NCBI GenBank assembly: GCA_963825415.1
Contig: CAWGTD010000006.1
Location: forward strand, 963,677 to 1,027,676
Source of the DNA: BP-464 sp963825415
GTDB lineage: Bacteria; Actinomycetota; Thermoleophilia; Solirubrobacterales; Solirubrobacteraceae
Reading direction: 5' to 3'
Length of the DNA: 64,000 nt
The notes beneath the pieces are model-generated. The model ran no database searches. It saw only the letters and a list, made by a program, of their open reading frames with translations, and was not told the DNA's origin. Position numbers and translations under genes: made by a program. Shown here one piece after another: positions 1 to 7,602 of the stretch; positions within the stretch are counted from its first letter, which is position 1; the number at the start of each line of letters is the position of its first letter.

Positions 1-497
1 GCGAGGACTACATCCGCCTGTCGGGCCTGGACTGGGTGTCGTTCCGACTCGCGAACGTCTACGGCCCGCGCAATCTGTCGGGCCCGCTGCCGACGTTCTT
101 CAGCAGGCTGACCGACGGCAAGGGCTGCTTCGTGACCGACACGCGCCGCGACTTCCTCTACGTCTCGGACCTCGTCGACGTCGTGGCCAAGGCGCTGGAG
201 GGGACCGGCCGGGGCGCCTACCACGTCTCCAGCGGCAGCGACGTGGCGATCAAGGACCTCTTCGACGCGGTCACCGCCGCGCTGGGCATGGAGGGCGTCG
301 ACGTCGAGGTGCGAGCGCGCGCGGCCGACGACGCCGAGTCGATCCTGCTCGACCCCTCACGGACCAACGACGACTTCAGCTGGTCGACCTCCGTCGAGCT
401 GACCGACGGCGTCGCGCGGGCGATCGAGTGGTACCGCGAGCACGGCATCGAGCAGACCTACACGCACCTCAAGGAGGAGGAGCTACGGGTCCGATGA
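1..497 (+). CDS. NAD-dependent epimerase/dehydratase, 5'-truncated
   Basis: This is the C-terminal part of an extended short-chain dehydrogenase/reductase acting on nucleotide sugars. The reading frame is open from base 3, so the gene begins upstream and the Rossmann glycine motif is missing. Visible family features are FRLANVYGPRN, the substrate-binding segment after the catalytic YxxxK, then DFLYVSDLVD and YHVSSGSDVAIKDLF, which match the GalE/RmlB-like C-terminal lobe. The stop overlaps the next start (ATGA), so it is the first visible gene of an operon with a second epimerase and the Wzm/Wzt exporter. The exact sugar substrate cannot be told from this fragment. Family assignment is firm; specificity is unknown. 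Confidence 0.85.
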   Translation, partial: EDYIRLSGLDWVSFRLANVYGPRNLSGPLPTFFSRLTDGKGCFVTDTRRDFLYVSDLVDVVAKALEGTGRGAYHVSSGSDVAIKDLFDAVTAALGMEGVDVEVRARAADDAESILLDPSRTNDDFSWSTSVELTDGVARAIEWYREHGIEQTYTHLKEEELRVR

Positions 498-1519
498 GGC
501 GCGTCCTCGTCGTCGGCGGTGCCGGCTTCGTCGGCTCGAACCTCGTCCGTGCGCTGCTCGAGCGCGGCGACGAGGTACTGGTCGTCGACAACCTGCTCTC
601 CTCCGAGCGCTCCAACGTGCCCGACGGCGCGGAGCTGATCGAGGCCTCGATCAACGAAGACCGGGTGCTGGAAGGGTTGCCCGACGACATCCAGGTCGCG
701 TTCCACCTGGCCACGTTCCACGGCAACCAGAGCTCGATGGCCGACCCGCTGGCAGACCACGAGCACAACACGCTGACCTCGCTGAAGCTGTTCCTGGCGC
801 TGACCGAGATGGACGGCCTGGAGAAGGTCGTCTACGCGGGCGCCGGCTGCACCGTGGCCGAGAAGACCTTCGAGGCGGCCAGCGCCACGCAGGAGGACGC
901 GCCGGTGTCGCTCTACCTCGACTCGCCGTACCAGATCTCCAAGGTCGTGGGCGAGTTCTACGCCAACTACTTCTGGACGCGCAGCGGCCTGCCCGTCGTC
1001 AAGGCGCGCTTCCAGAACGTCTACGGTCCCGGCGAGGTCCTGGGCGCCGGGCGCTGGCGCGGAACCGTCAACACGGTGTGGCGCAACGTCACCCCCACCT
1101 TCGTCTGGAAGGCGCTGCACGACGAGGCGCTGCCGCTCGACAACGGCGGCATCGCCACCCGCGACTTCATCTACGTCGGCGACATGGTCGAGGGCCTGAT
1201 CGCGTGCGCCGAGCGCGGCGAGCCGGGCGGGGTCTACAACCTCGCCAGCGGCGTGGAGACCTCGATCCGCGAGCTGGCCGAGACGATCGTCGAGCTGGCC
1301 GGCTCGGGCAGCGTCGAGCTTGCGCCCGCCCGCGACTGGGATCGCTCGGGCAAGCGCTTCGGCGCCACCGACAAGGCCGAGCGCGAGCTGGGCTTCCGCG
1401 CCACCACGCCGCTGCGCGACGGCCTCGAGCGCACGATCGCGTGGACCCGCGAGCACGAAGCGCTGATCGCCGCCTGCATCGAGCGCCACGCCGACCGGAT
1501 GGCCGCCGCGGCGGCCTGA
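494..1519 (+). CDS. NAD-dependent epimerase/dehydratase (sugar nucleotide)
   Basis: Complete extended SDR of 341 residues. The N-terminus has the dinucleotide-binding GGAGFVGSNL (about residues 7-16), an acidic residue after strand 2 (VVDNLL) that favours NAD, and a catalytic SPYQISK (YxxxK). The C-terminal half has FQNVYGPGEV and RDFIYVGDMVEG, typical of UDP-glucose 4-epimerase/dTDP-glucose dehydratase relatives. I chose the ATG at 494 because it overlaps the upstream stop as ATGA and puts the Rossmann motif at the usual distance from the start; an upstream GTG would add 22 residues without homology. It lies just before the exporter genes and probably supplies a precursor for the exported glycan. 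Substrate not determined. Confidence 0.85.
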   Translation: MRRVLVVGGAGFVGSNLVRALLERGDEVLVVDNLLSSERSNVPDGAELIEASINEDRVLEGLPDDIQVAFHLATFHGNQSSMADPLADHEHNTLTSLKLFLALTEMDGLEKVVYAGAGCTVAEKTFEAASATQEDAPVSLYLDSPYQISKVVGEFYANYFWTRSGLPVVKARFQNVYGPGEVLGAGRWRGTVNTVWRNVTPTFVWKALHDEALPLDNGGIATRDFIYVGDMVEGLIACAERGEPGGVYNLASGVETSIRELAETIVELAGSGSVELAPARDWDRSGKRFGATDKAERELGFRATTPLRDGLERTIAWTREHEALIAACIERHADRMAAAAA

Positions 1520-1520
1520 C

Positions 1521-2341
1521 ATGGCGACCCGCGTCATCACGCCCCCACGGGGCTGGCAGTGGCCGAACCTGCGCGAGCTGTGGGAGTACCGCGACCTCGC
1601 GTACTTCCTCGTCCGCCGCGACGTGACGATCCGCTATCGCCAGACGCTGATCGGGACGCTGTGGGCGATCCTCCAGCCGCTGCTGCTGGCCGGCGTCTTC
1701 ACGCTGTTCCTCGGCTACCTGGCCAAGGTTCCCTCCACGGCCGGCATCCCGTACCCGGTGTTCGCCGTGACCGGCATGGCGATGTGGCTGTACTTCAGCC
1801 AGGCGATGCTGTTCGCCAGCGACTCGACCGTGTCCAGCCGCGAGCTGATCGCGAAGGTCTGGTTCCCGCGGATGGTGATCCCGGTCGCCGCCGTGATCCC
1901 GCCGATGATCGACTTCGTCCCGGCGTTCGGAGTCGCGATCGTCGTGATGCTGGCCTACGGCGTCGTACCGCCGATCCAGATCCTGCTCGTGCCGTTCCTG
2001 GCGCTGCTGACGCTCACCGTGGCGCTCGGCGCCGGGCTCTGGTTGAGCGCGCTGAACGTCCGCTACCGCGACGTCCGGATCGTCGTGCCGTTCCTGATCC
2101 AGGTCGGCCTCTTCGTCTCGCCGATCGTCTACCCGTTCACGATCGTGCCGCACGCCGCGCAGCCCTTCTACGCGATCAACCCGATGGTCGGCGTGCTGGA
2201 GGCCTATCGCTGGATGCTGTTCCCCGGCGCGCACACGGTCGGCCGGCTGATCGTGATCCCGATCTTCACCGCGATCGTGCTGCTGATCAGCGGCGCGCTG
2301 TACTTCACGCGCGCGAGCGGGAGTTCGCCGATGTCATCTGA
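1521..2341 (+). CDS. wzm: Polysaccharide ABC exporter permease Wzm (apparent 1-nt frameshift at its end)
   Basis: ABC-2 type permease of the O-antigen/teichoic-acid exporter class. After a soluble N-terminus (LVRRDVTIRYRQTLIGTLWA, the usual Wzm entry motif) there are about six membrane segments, and NVRYRDVRIVVPFLIQ is the conserved cytoplasmic loop. Read straight through, the frame continues without a stop into Wzt and would give one 683-residue protein. However, Wzm proteins normally end in a YF.R.ER.FADVI-like tail, and exactly that tail (EREFADVI then TGA at 2339-2341) sits in the neighbouring frame. One missing base in the CGCGCG run near 2308-2314 explains both facts. Wzt's own ATG at 2331 overlaps this stop. 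I therefore annotate two proteins; a genuine fusion is the alternative. Confidence 0.8.
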
Positions 2342-3572
2342 GGCGGCGATCCGCACCGAGGGCGTCGGCAAGCGCTACCGGCTCGGGGGCGCGTCGAGCG
2401 ACCTGCTGAGCGAGCGGATCGGCGCGCGGCGGCCCAAGGGCGAGTGGTTCTGGGCGCTGCGCGACGCGTCGATCGAGGTCAACCGCGGCGAGGTCGTCGG
2501 CCTGATCGGGCGCAACGGCGCCGGCAAGTCGACGCTGTTGAAGCTGCTCTCGCGGATCACGCCGCCGACCGAGGGCCGCATCGAGATCACCGGCCGGGTG
2601 GGGACGCTGCTCGAGGTCGGCACCGGCTTTCACCCCGAGCTCAGCGGCCGCGAGAACATCTTCCTGTCGGGCACGATCCTCGGCATGCGCCGCCACGAGG
2701 TGCTGCGGCGCTTCGACGAGATCGTCGAGTTCTCCGGCATCGGGCAGTTCCTCGACACGCCGGTCAAGCACTACTCCAGCGGCATGTACGTGCGCCTCGC
2801 CTTCGCGGTCGCGGCGCACCTCGACACCGACGTGCTGCTCGTCGACGAGGTGCTCGCGGTCGGCGACGCCGAGTTCCAGCGCAAGTGCTTCGGCAAGATG
2901 GACGACGTCGCGCGCGGCGGCCGCACGGTCGTCTTCGTCTCCCACCAGCTCGCCGCGATCCAGCGGCTGTGCCGGCGCTGTTACTGGATCGACGCCGGGC
3001 AGGTGCGCGCGGAGGGCCCCACACAGGAGACCGTCGCCGCCTACCTGAAGGCCGCGGGCGCCCACCAGCACGGTGGCGAAGCGGTCATCGGGCCCGACGT
3101 CCCGCGCATGACCACCGGCGACGCCACGCTGCGGCGCGTCGCGATCCTCGACGACGACGAGCACGTCATCGACCAGGTGTCCCTCGGCCAGCCGTTCACG
3201 ATCGCGATGACCTTCGAGATCGCCACGCCGATCGACGACGGCGTGATCGAGCTGGGCCTATCGACGGCGGACGGCACCCGGATCATCACGGTGCAGAACA
3301 TCGACGGCGACCGGCCGCTGCTGGCGCTCGAGCCGGGCGTCCACGAGCTGCGCGCGCGGATCGAGACGACGCTGCTGCCCGGCGACTTCCAGATCGACGT
3401 CGGGCTGCACCGGATCATCGGCCTGACGCTCGACCACGTCGAGCGCACCCTGACCTTCACGGCGCTGAACGTCGCGCTGGAGGGCAACGACCGCTGGCCG
3501 TGGAACAGCGTCCGCGGCGCCGTGCGCCCGCCCAGCACGTGGACCGTCCACGCTCCGGTGGAGGCGCGGTGA
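2331..3572 (+). CDS. wzt: Polysaccharide ABC exporter ATPase Wzt
   Basis: ATP-binding partner of Wzm, energising export of a lipid-linked polysaccharide. Counting from the ATG at 2331 (413 residues): Walker A GRNGAGKST at about 60-68, signature HYSSGM around 147-152, Walker B VLLVDE at about 168-173, and H-loop histidine near 205 (VSHQ). After about residue 245 comes a beta-rich extension (TLRRVAILDDDEHVIDQVSL onward) that matches the Wzt C-terminal carbohydrate-binding module. In Wzt proteins that carry it, this module recognises the modified non-reducing end of the glycan. Its presence suggests the polymer is chain-terminated or decorated, which fits the many methyltransferases nearby. The stop overlaps the next start (GTGA). 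Confidence 0.92.
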   Translation: MSSEAAIRTEGVGKRYRLGGASSDLLSERIGARRPKGEWFWALRDASIEVNRGEVVGLIGRNGAGKSTLLKLLSRITPPTEGRIEITGRVGTLLEVGTGFHPELSGRENIFLSGTILGMRRHEVLRRFDEIVEFSGIGQFLDTPVKHYSSGMYVRLAFAVAAHLDTDVLLVDEVLAVGDAEFQRKCFGKMDDVARGGRTVVFVSHQLAAIQRLCRRCYWIDAGQVRAEGPTQETVAAYLKAAGAHQHGGEAVIGPDVPRMTTGDATLRRVAILDDDEHVIDQVSLGQPFTIAMTFEIATPIDDGVIELGLSTADGTRIITVQNIDGDRPLLALEPGVHELRARIETTLLPGDFQIDVGLHRIIGLTLDHVERTLTFTALNVALEGNDRWPWNSVRGAVRPPSTWTVHAPVEAR

Positions 3573-4795
3573 AGAAGTCCGTCCTCTTCGTCGGCCAGGC
3601 CTACTACAACCACTGGTACCTCTCCCGGGAGCTGCGCAAGCTCGGCTGGAAGGCCGACCTCGTCGACATCGACCCCAACAGCCGCGGCTTCTACCACGGC
3701 TACGACCGGCTGCTGACCGGGTCGCGGCGCCGCGACTTCTTCCGCCACGCGGCCTTCTACGCCGACGCCGCGCGCTCCTACGACGTCTTTCACTTCGCCA
3801 ACGCGTGGGGCATGCGCCTCGGCGACGCGATCGGCGGGTTCGTCGACCACCGGCTCTCCCCCGGCGCCGACATCCGCCTGCTCAAGCGCCTGGGCAAGAA
3901 GATCGTCTACAGCAACAACGGCTGCTCCGACGGCGTCGCCCAGAGCTCGTTCCGCGCGTGGAAGCCGCACCCGACGTGCGACGACTGCCCGTTCCAGCAC
4001 CAGCCGCACGTGTGCTCCGACGAGCAGAACCTGCGCTGGGGCGCGCTGCGCAACGAGCTCGCCGACTACGTGGCCATCCTCGGCGGCAACCGGGCCGACT
4101 ACAACGTCGCCCCCAACGTCCACGAATGCCCGTGGGTGTACTGCCTGGACTCAGACGTCTGGAGCCCGGACCTGATGGTGCCCGCGAACTACCAGCTGCC
4201 CGGCGACTCGGTGCGGATCTACCACTCGGTGGGCAACGCCGACCGGCGCTCGCAGGCGGGCACGATGCGCAACACGAAGTCGACGCACATCTACGTGCCG
4301 CTGGTCGACCAGCTGCGCGGCGAGGGCCACGACTGCGAGCTGATCTTCTTCAAGGACGTCCCGAACTTCGAGCTGCGCTACTACCAGGCGCAGGCCGACA
4401 TCTTCGTCGACATGCTGACCACCGGGTTCACGGGGGCGACGGCGCGCGAGGGCATGATGCTCGGCAAGCCGGTGGTGGCCTACATCCGCCCGGAGTGGAT
4501 GGCCCAGGTGCGGCGCGAGCTGCCGGAGTACGCCGACGAGCTGCCGATCGTCAGCGCCACCCCGGAAACCGTTCACGACGTCCTCGCCGAGCTCGTCTCC
4601 GACCGCGAGCGGCGCGAGGAGATCGGCGCGCGCTCGCGGGCGTTCGCGCTGAAGTGGCACGCCGCCGACGTGGCGGCGATCGAGTTCGACCGGATCTACA
4701 GCTCGTTGGTCGACGGCACGCTGCCGCCCTCGCCCTGGTCCATGAACAGCAGCTCGCCGGATTCGCTGGAGCGGCGAAACCCGGTCTTCTCGTAG
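3569..4795 (+). CDS. GT-B-type glycosyltransferase with an unusual Cys cluster
   Basis: 408 residues, starting at a GTG that overlaps the wzt stop. The C-terminal half has TTGFTGATAREGMMLGKPVV followed by AYIRPEW, resembling the donor-binding EX7E region of family-4/GT1-like enzymes, and HSVGNADRR in the middle. The N-terminal half has SNNGCSDG and, about 25 residues later, HPTCDDCPFQHQPHVCSDEQ, giving a cluster of at least five cysteines that ordinary GT4 enzymes lack. It could be structural zinc or disulfides. The gene sits directly behind the exporter and probably builds the exported polymer. Its last 100 nt overlap the 3' end of a convergent GNAT gene. Family call moderate; acceptor and donor unknown. 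Confidence 0.72.
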   Translation: MKKSVLFVGQAYYNHWYLSRELRKLGWKADLVDIDPNSRGFYHGYDRLLTGSRRRDFFRHAAFYADAARSYDVFHFANAWGMRLGDAIGGFVDHRLSPGADIRLLKRLGKKIVYSNNGCSDGVAQSSFRAWKPHPTCDDCPFQHQPHVCSDEQNLRWGALRNELADYVAILGGNRADYNVAPNVHECPWVYCLDSDVWSPDLMVPANYQLPGDSVRIYHSVGNADRRSQAGTMRNTKSTHIYVPLVDQLRGEGHDCELIFFKDVPNFELRYYQAQADIFVDMLTTGFTGATAREGMMLGKPVVAYIRPEWMAQVRRELPEYADELPIVSATPETVHDVLAELVSDRERREEIGARSRAFALKWHAADVAAIEFDRIYSSLVDGTLPPSPWSMNSSSPDSLERRNPVFS

Positions 4796-5178
4796 ACGCG
4801 GATCGCCCGCGCGTTGCGCCGCTGGACCTGGAGCCAGATGCGCCGCAGGCCGCGCTCCTGAAACCCGATGCGCACGAGCTCTCGCACCGCGGCCGTGCCC
4901 AGGCCGCGCTCGCGGGCATCGGCCACGCCGATGCGGATGCGCAGCTCCGCCTCGTCGCCGGCGCCGATCAGCTGACACGTCCCGACCAGGCGGCCGTCCT
5001 CGCGCAGCGCGCGGATCGCCACATCCGGGTCGGCGCGCACCCGCTCGAACCACGCGTCGTGCTCGGCGCGCGACACCGGGCGGAAGGCCGCGGACTGCTC
5101 GACGAGCTCGCGATCGTTGATCCATGCGAACAGCGCGTCGGAGTCCTCGTCGCGCAGCTCCGTGAGCTCGACGCCCAT
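4696..5178 (-). CDS. GNAT family N-acetyltransferase
   Basis: 160-residue acetyltransferase of the RimJ/RimL-like GNAT group. The N-terminus MGVELTELRDEDSDALFAWI and the central VGTCQLIGAGDEAELRI lead to the acetyl-CoA loop RIGVADARERGLGTAAVREL, with the Q/RxxGxG/A-like element at ERGLGT. The usual C-terminal NARAIRVYEKTGFRR follows. The ATG at 5178 gives the standard N-terminus; longer upstream extensions are low-complexity shadow sequence. It is divergent from the methyltransferase at 5195 with only 16 bp between starts and convergent with the glycosyltransferase at 3569, overlapping it by 100 bp. In this setting it could acetylate an amino sugar, but a protein or small-molecule target is equally possible. 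Confidence 0.82.
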   Translation of the reverse strand: MGVELTELRDEDSDALFAWINDRELVEQSAAFRPVSRAEHDAWFERVRADPDVAIRALREDGRLVGTCQLIGAGDEAELRIRIGVADARERGLGTAAVRELVRIGFQERGLRRIWLQVQRRNARAIRVYEKTGFRRSSESGELLFMDQGEGGSVPSTNEL

Positions 5179-5183
5179 AGGCT
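5178..5183 (+). promoter_or_regulatory. -10 element TAGGCT for methyltransferase at 5195
   Basis: TAGGCT lies 11 nt before the ATG at 5195. A transcript starting 6-7 nt downstream of the box would have a leader of only about 4 nt. It overlaps the start codon of the divergent GNAT gene. It matches the box recurring throughout the window. Confidence 0.55.
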
Positions 5184-5194
5184 GGAAGCCTCCC

Positions 5195-6217
5195 ATGCCG
5201 ACCGCCACCGACACCTGGCTCGCCGACCTGCTCGGCGTCGGCGCCCTCGAGGAGGGCGCCACCTTGAAGGTGCGCGGCCTGGAGCTCGCGGTGCGCGACG
5301 GCATCCCGCGGGTGGCCTCGCTGGTGACCCAGGCGCAGGCCGACACGGCCGAGATGTTCGGCTTCAAATGGTCCCAGCAGGACACCTATGCGTCCGAGCC
5401 CTACCTGGCCAAGACCCGCGCCTGGATGGTCGAGCGCTACGGCGATCCGGCCGAGTGGCCGTGGCTGGCCGAACACGGCGAGCGGCCGCTGCTGGTCGAC
5501 GCCGGGTGCGGCGCGGGGGTTGCCGGCCTCGAGCTCTTCGCGCCGATCCTCGACCGGGTGCGCTACCTCGGTGTCGATCTGACCGACGCCGTCGACGTGG
5601 CGCGGCAGCGGTTCGCCGCCCGCGGCGCTCCGGGTGCCTTCCTGCAGGCCGATCTGCTCAACCTGCCGCTGGAGCCGGGCTGCGCCGACCTGATCTTCTC
5701 CGAGGGCGTCCTGCACCACACCGACTCGACCCAGGCGGCGCTGCGCGCGCTGGTCGACATCCTGGCCCCGGGCGGGCGGCTGCTGTTCTACGTCTACCGC
5801 CGCAAGGCGCTGATCCGCGAGTTCACCGACGACGCGATCCGCGAGCAGCTGCAGTCGCTGACGCCGGCCGAGGCCTGGCAGGCGCTGGAGCCGCTGACGA
5901 AGCTCGGAATCGCCCTCGGGGAGCTTGGCGTGGAGGTCGAGGTCCCGGAGGACATCGAGCTGCTGGGGATCCCCGCCGGAACTCTGGACCTCCAGCGGTT
6001 GTTCTATTGGCATCTCTTCAAGGCGTACTACGACCCCGAGATGACTTTCGGCGAGATGCACCACATCAACTACGACTGGTACGCGCCGCGCATCGCCCAT
6101 CGCCATACGCCGGACGAGGTCCGCGGATGGTGCGAGGATGCCGGCCTCGCGGTCGAAGACGTTCACGTCCACTTGGCCGGGATTACGGTCCGTGCGAGAC
6201 GGAGAGACCCCAACTAA
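5195..6217 (+). CDS. SAM-dependent methyltransferase with degenerate Trm112-like N-terminus
   Basis: 340 residues. Class I methyltransferase fold with motif I VDAGCGAGVAG near residue 90, the acidic motif II region (YLGVDLTDAV) and the post-motif EGVLHHTDSTQ. The first 60 residues (GLELAVRDGIPR ... AEMFGFKWSQQ) follow the layout of Trm112-like zinc-ribbon methyltransferases common in sugar clusters, but the metal-binding cysteines are absent. The C-terminal 120 residues carry an extra helical part (FYWHLFKAYYDPEMTFGEMH). The ATG at 5195 is supported by the TAGGCT box. A role in methylating a sugar or a lipid-linked glycan is inferred from context only. Confidence 0.8.
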   Translation: MPTATDTWLADLLGVGALEEGATLKVRGLELAVRDGIPRVASLVTQAQADTAEMFGFKWSQQDTYASEPYLAKTRAWMVERYGDPAEWPWLAEHGERPLLVDAGCGAGVAGLELFAPILDRVRYLGVDLTDAVDVARQRFAARGAPGAFLQADLLNLPLEPGCADLIFSEGVLHHTDSTQAALRALVDILAPGGRLLFYVYRRKALIREFTDDAIREQLQSLTPAEAWQALEPLTKLGIALGELGVEVEVPEDIELLGIPAGTLDLQRLFYWHLFKAYYDPEMTFGEMHHINYDWYAPRIAHRHTPDEVRGWCEDAGLAVEDVHVHLAGITVRARRRDPN

Positions 6218-6224
6218 TCCGCAA

Positions 6225-6243
6225 ACCACCGCTTCGCGGTGGT
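6225..6243 (+). terminator. Strong GC-rich hairpin without U-tract
   Basis: ACCACCGC / GCGGTGGT form a perfect 8-bp stem with a 3-nt loop, 8 bases after the methyltransferase stop and 40 bases before the collagen-like gene. No T-run follows, so it is either a factor-assisted terminator or an mRNA-end stabiliser. Confidence 0.4.
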
Positions 6244-6271
6244 ACGAATAGCCCGCTTCCCCCCTAACCCT

Positions 6272-6276
6272 GGAGG
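6272..6276 (+). promoter_or_regulatory. Shine-Dalgarno GGAGG fixing start at 6283
   Basis: GGAGG is followed by a 6-nt spacer to ATG 6283. It favours the ATG over the adjacent TTG at 6280. This gene has a leader, unlike most transcription units here. Confidence 0.75.
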
Positions 6277-6282
6277 ATCTTG

Positions 6283-6858
6283 ATGCGTTTTCGCCGTCCC
6301 CGCCACGGCACCGTGGCCGCCTACCTCGCGCTCTTCGTGGCGCTGGGTGGCACCGGCTACGCCGCGGCCACCCTTCCGCGCAACAGCGTCGGCCACAACC
6401 AGATGAAGAAGAACGCGGTGACCAGCCGCAACGTCAAGAACCGCTCGCTGCTCTCCGTCGACTTCAAGTCCGGCCAGTTGCCGAAGGGCGCCACGGGCGC
6501 CACGGGCGCCACCGGACCGGCAGGTCCCGCCGGTCCCGCCGGTCCCGCCGGCCCCGCCGCGGGCGTCGGCTTCGCCAACGTCACTGCGGGCGGCGCTGTC
6601 GACCCCCCGACCTCCAGTGGCATCGGCACCGCGAACATCAGCAACCCGGCCGTCGGCCTGTACTGCATCAGCGGGCTGTCCCCGGCACCGAAGAACGTCC
6701 AGGTCACGGCGCAGAACGGGTTCAACGGCCCGATCAACGCCAACGCGAACCTCGGTCCGTTCGGTGCGTGTGTCGCTCCCACGCAGATCACGATCCGGCT
6801 GATCACGACCGCGAACGGCGCCGCGGTCAGCGCGCCGTTCTTCGTGCTCGTCAACTAA
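6283..6858 (+). CDS. Collagen-like repeat surface protein
   Basis: 191 residues. An N-terminal hydrophobic signal or anchor (AAYLALFVALGGTGYAAA, residues 11-28) is followed by a short Asn/Lys-rich segment with VTSRNVKNRSLLSVDFKSG, then a collagen-like run of Gly-X-Y triplets (GATGATGATGPAG then further GPA units) and a beta-rich C-terminal domain containing two cysteines. The protein is predicted to be exported and to trimerise through the Gly-X-Y rod. The same architecture is repeated in the next gene, so the two are tandem paralogues. Related small proteins are frequent in Solirubrobacterales-type genomes (recollection, not checked). It ends 15 bp before a clear terminator. Function beyond surface or fibre formation is unknown. 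Confidence 0.8.
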   Translation: MRFRRPRHGTVAAYLALFVALGGTGYAAATLPRNSVGHNQMKKNAVTSRNVKNRSLLSVDFKSGQLPKGATGATGATGPAGPAGPAGPAGPAAGVGFANVTAGGAVDPPTSSGIGTANISNPAVGLYCISGLSPAPKNVQVTAQNGFNGPINANANLGPFGACVAPTQITIRLITTANGAAVSAPFFVLVN

Positions 6859-6872
6859 TCACGCCGAATCTC

Positions 6873-6905
6873 GGCCCCGGCGCTCGTCGCCGGGGCCGTT
6901 TTTTT
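6873..6905 (+). terminator. Rho-independent terminator
   Basis: GGCCCCGGCG and CGCCGGGGCC form a perfect 10-bp stem with loop CTCGT, followed by G and seven T residues. It separates the two collagen-like genes. It is the only textbook intrinsic terminator I found in the window. Confidence 0.92.
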
Positions 6906-6920
6906 CCAACTGCACCCTCC

Positions 6921-6925
6921 GGAGG
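6921..6925 (+). promoter_or_regulatory. Shine-Dalgarno GGAGG selecting a TTG start
   Basis: GGAGG ends 7 nt before TTG 6933. No ATG or GTG lies at a suitable distance and the signal peptide begins right after this TTG, so the site decides the start. Confidence 0.75.
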
Positions 6926-6932
6926 TCTCGTC

Positions 6933-7562
6933 TTGTTCTCGAAAATCCGATCGCGCCTGACGTACGCAAACGTCGTGGCGTCGCTAGCCCTGTTCCTGGC
7001 GGTGTCGGGCGGTACGGCCTTCGCCGTCACCAGGATTCACTCCAGCGACATCGCCACCCATGCGGTGACCAACTCGAAGATCGACACCGACGCCGTCAGC
7101 CCCTCGAAGATCAAGGCTGGCGCCGTCCGCAGCTCGGAGGTCCGCGACGGCTCGCTGCTCGCCAAGGACTTCGCGGCTGATCAGCTGCCCAGGGGCGCGA
7201 CAGGCCCGGCCGGTCCGGCCGGCCCCGCGGGCCCCGCCGGTGCGGCGGCGGCCAACATCTCCGGCGTCGTCAGCAGCGCCGGCAGCCTCGTGTACGGCTC
7301 GCACGTGACCGGTGTCTCGGTCGGCGGAGCAGGCGTCTACACGGTCTCGTTCGACCGCAACGTCAGCCGCTGTCCCGCGGTCGCGACGGTCGGCGGCTAC
7401 CAGCTGGGCGGCAGCACCGAGAACGGCACGAACGGCGGCACGGTGAGCCTCCAGCCGTCGGGTGACGCCAACGCCACCACGCAGGCGAACATCCAGTTCG
7501 TGACCCGGAACCTGAGCGGCGCCAACACCAGCCTGCCGTTCCACTTCGCGGTCCACTGCTGA
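6933..7562 (+). CDS. Collagen-like repeat surface protein, second tandem copy
   Basis: 209 residues starting at TTG 6933. Hydrophobic leader VVASLALFLAVSGGTAFAV is followed by a degenerate repeat of about 10 residues (IATHAVTNSKI, TDAVSPSKI, KAGAVRSSEV, RDGSLLAKDF) that looks like a beta-helix or stalk. Then comes a short collagen run (GATGPAGPAGPAGPAGA) and a beta-rich C-terminal domain with a single Cys pair (SRCPAV ... HFAVHC). Compared with its neighbour the collagen block is about the same length, but the stalk is longer and the C-domain differs. It is probably exported and trimeric. The stop is followed by the TAGGCT promoter of the WbqC operon. Confidence 0.8.
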   Translation: MFSKIRSRLTYANVVASLALFLAVSGGTAFAVTRIHSSDIATHAVTNSKIDTDAVSPSKIKAGAVRSSEVRDGSLLAKDFAADQLPRGATGPAGPAGPAGPAGAAAANISGVVSSAGSLVYGSHVTGVSVGGAGVYTVSFDRNVSRCPAVATVGGYQLGGSTENGTNGGTVSLQPSGDANATTQANIQFVTRNLSGANTSLPFHFAVHC

Positions 7563-7586
7563 TCTGAGGGATGCGGTCGTCCGGCC

Positions 7587-7592
7587 TAGGCT
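7587..7592 (+). promoter_or_regulatory. -10 element TAGGCT for WbqC gene
   Basis: TAGGCT sits 10 nt before ATG 7603. No Shine-Dalgarno lies between them, which is consistent with a near-leaderless transcript. Confidence 0.6.
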
Positions 7593-7602
7593 GGACGACC
7601 GC

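Noticed and set aside
36..497. GTG at 36 as a real start of the first gene
   Set aside because: The frame is open to the window edge and residues before it (YIRLSGLDW) continue the epimerase fold, so the gene is truncated by the window.
6490..6560. GC-rich triplet repeats as a possible microsatellite or CRISPR-like array
   Set aside because: They encode Gly-X-Y triplets in frame within a signal-peptide protein. No spacers of regular length exist.
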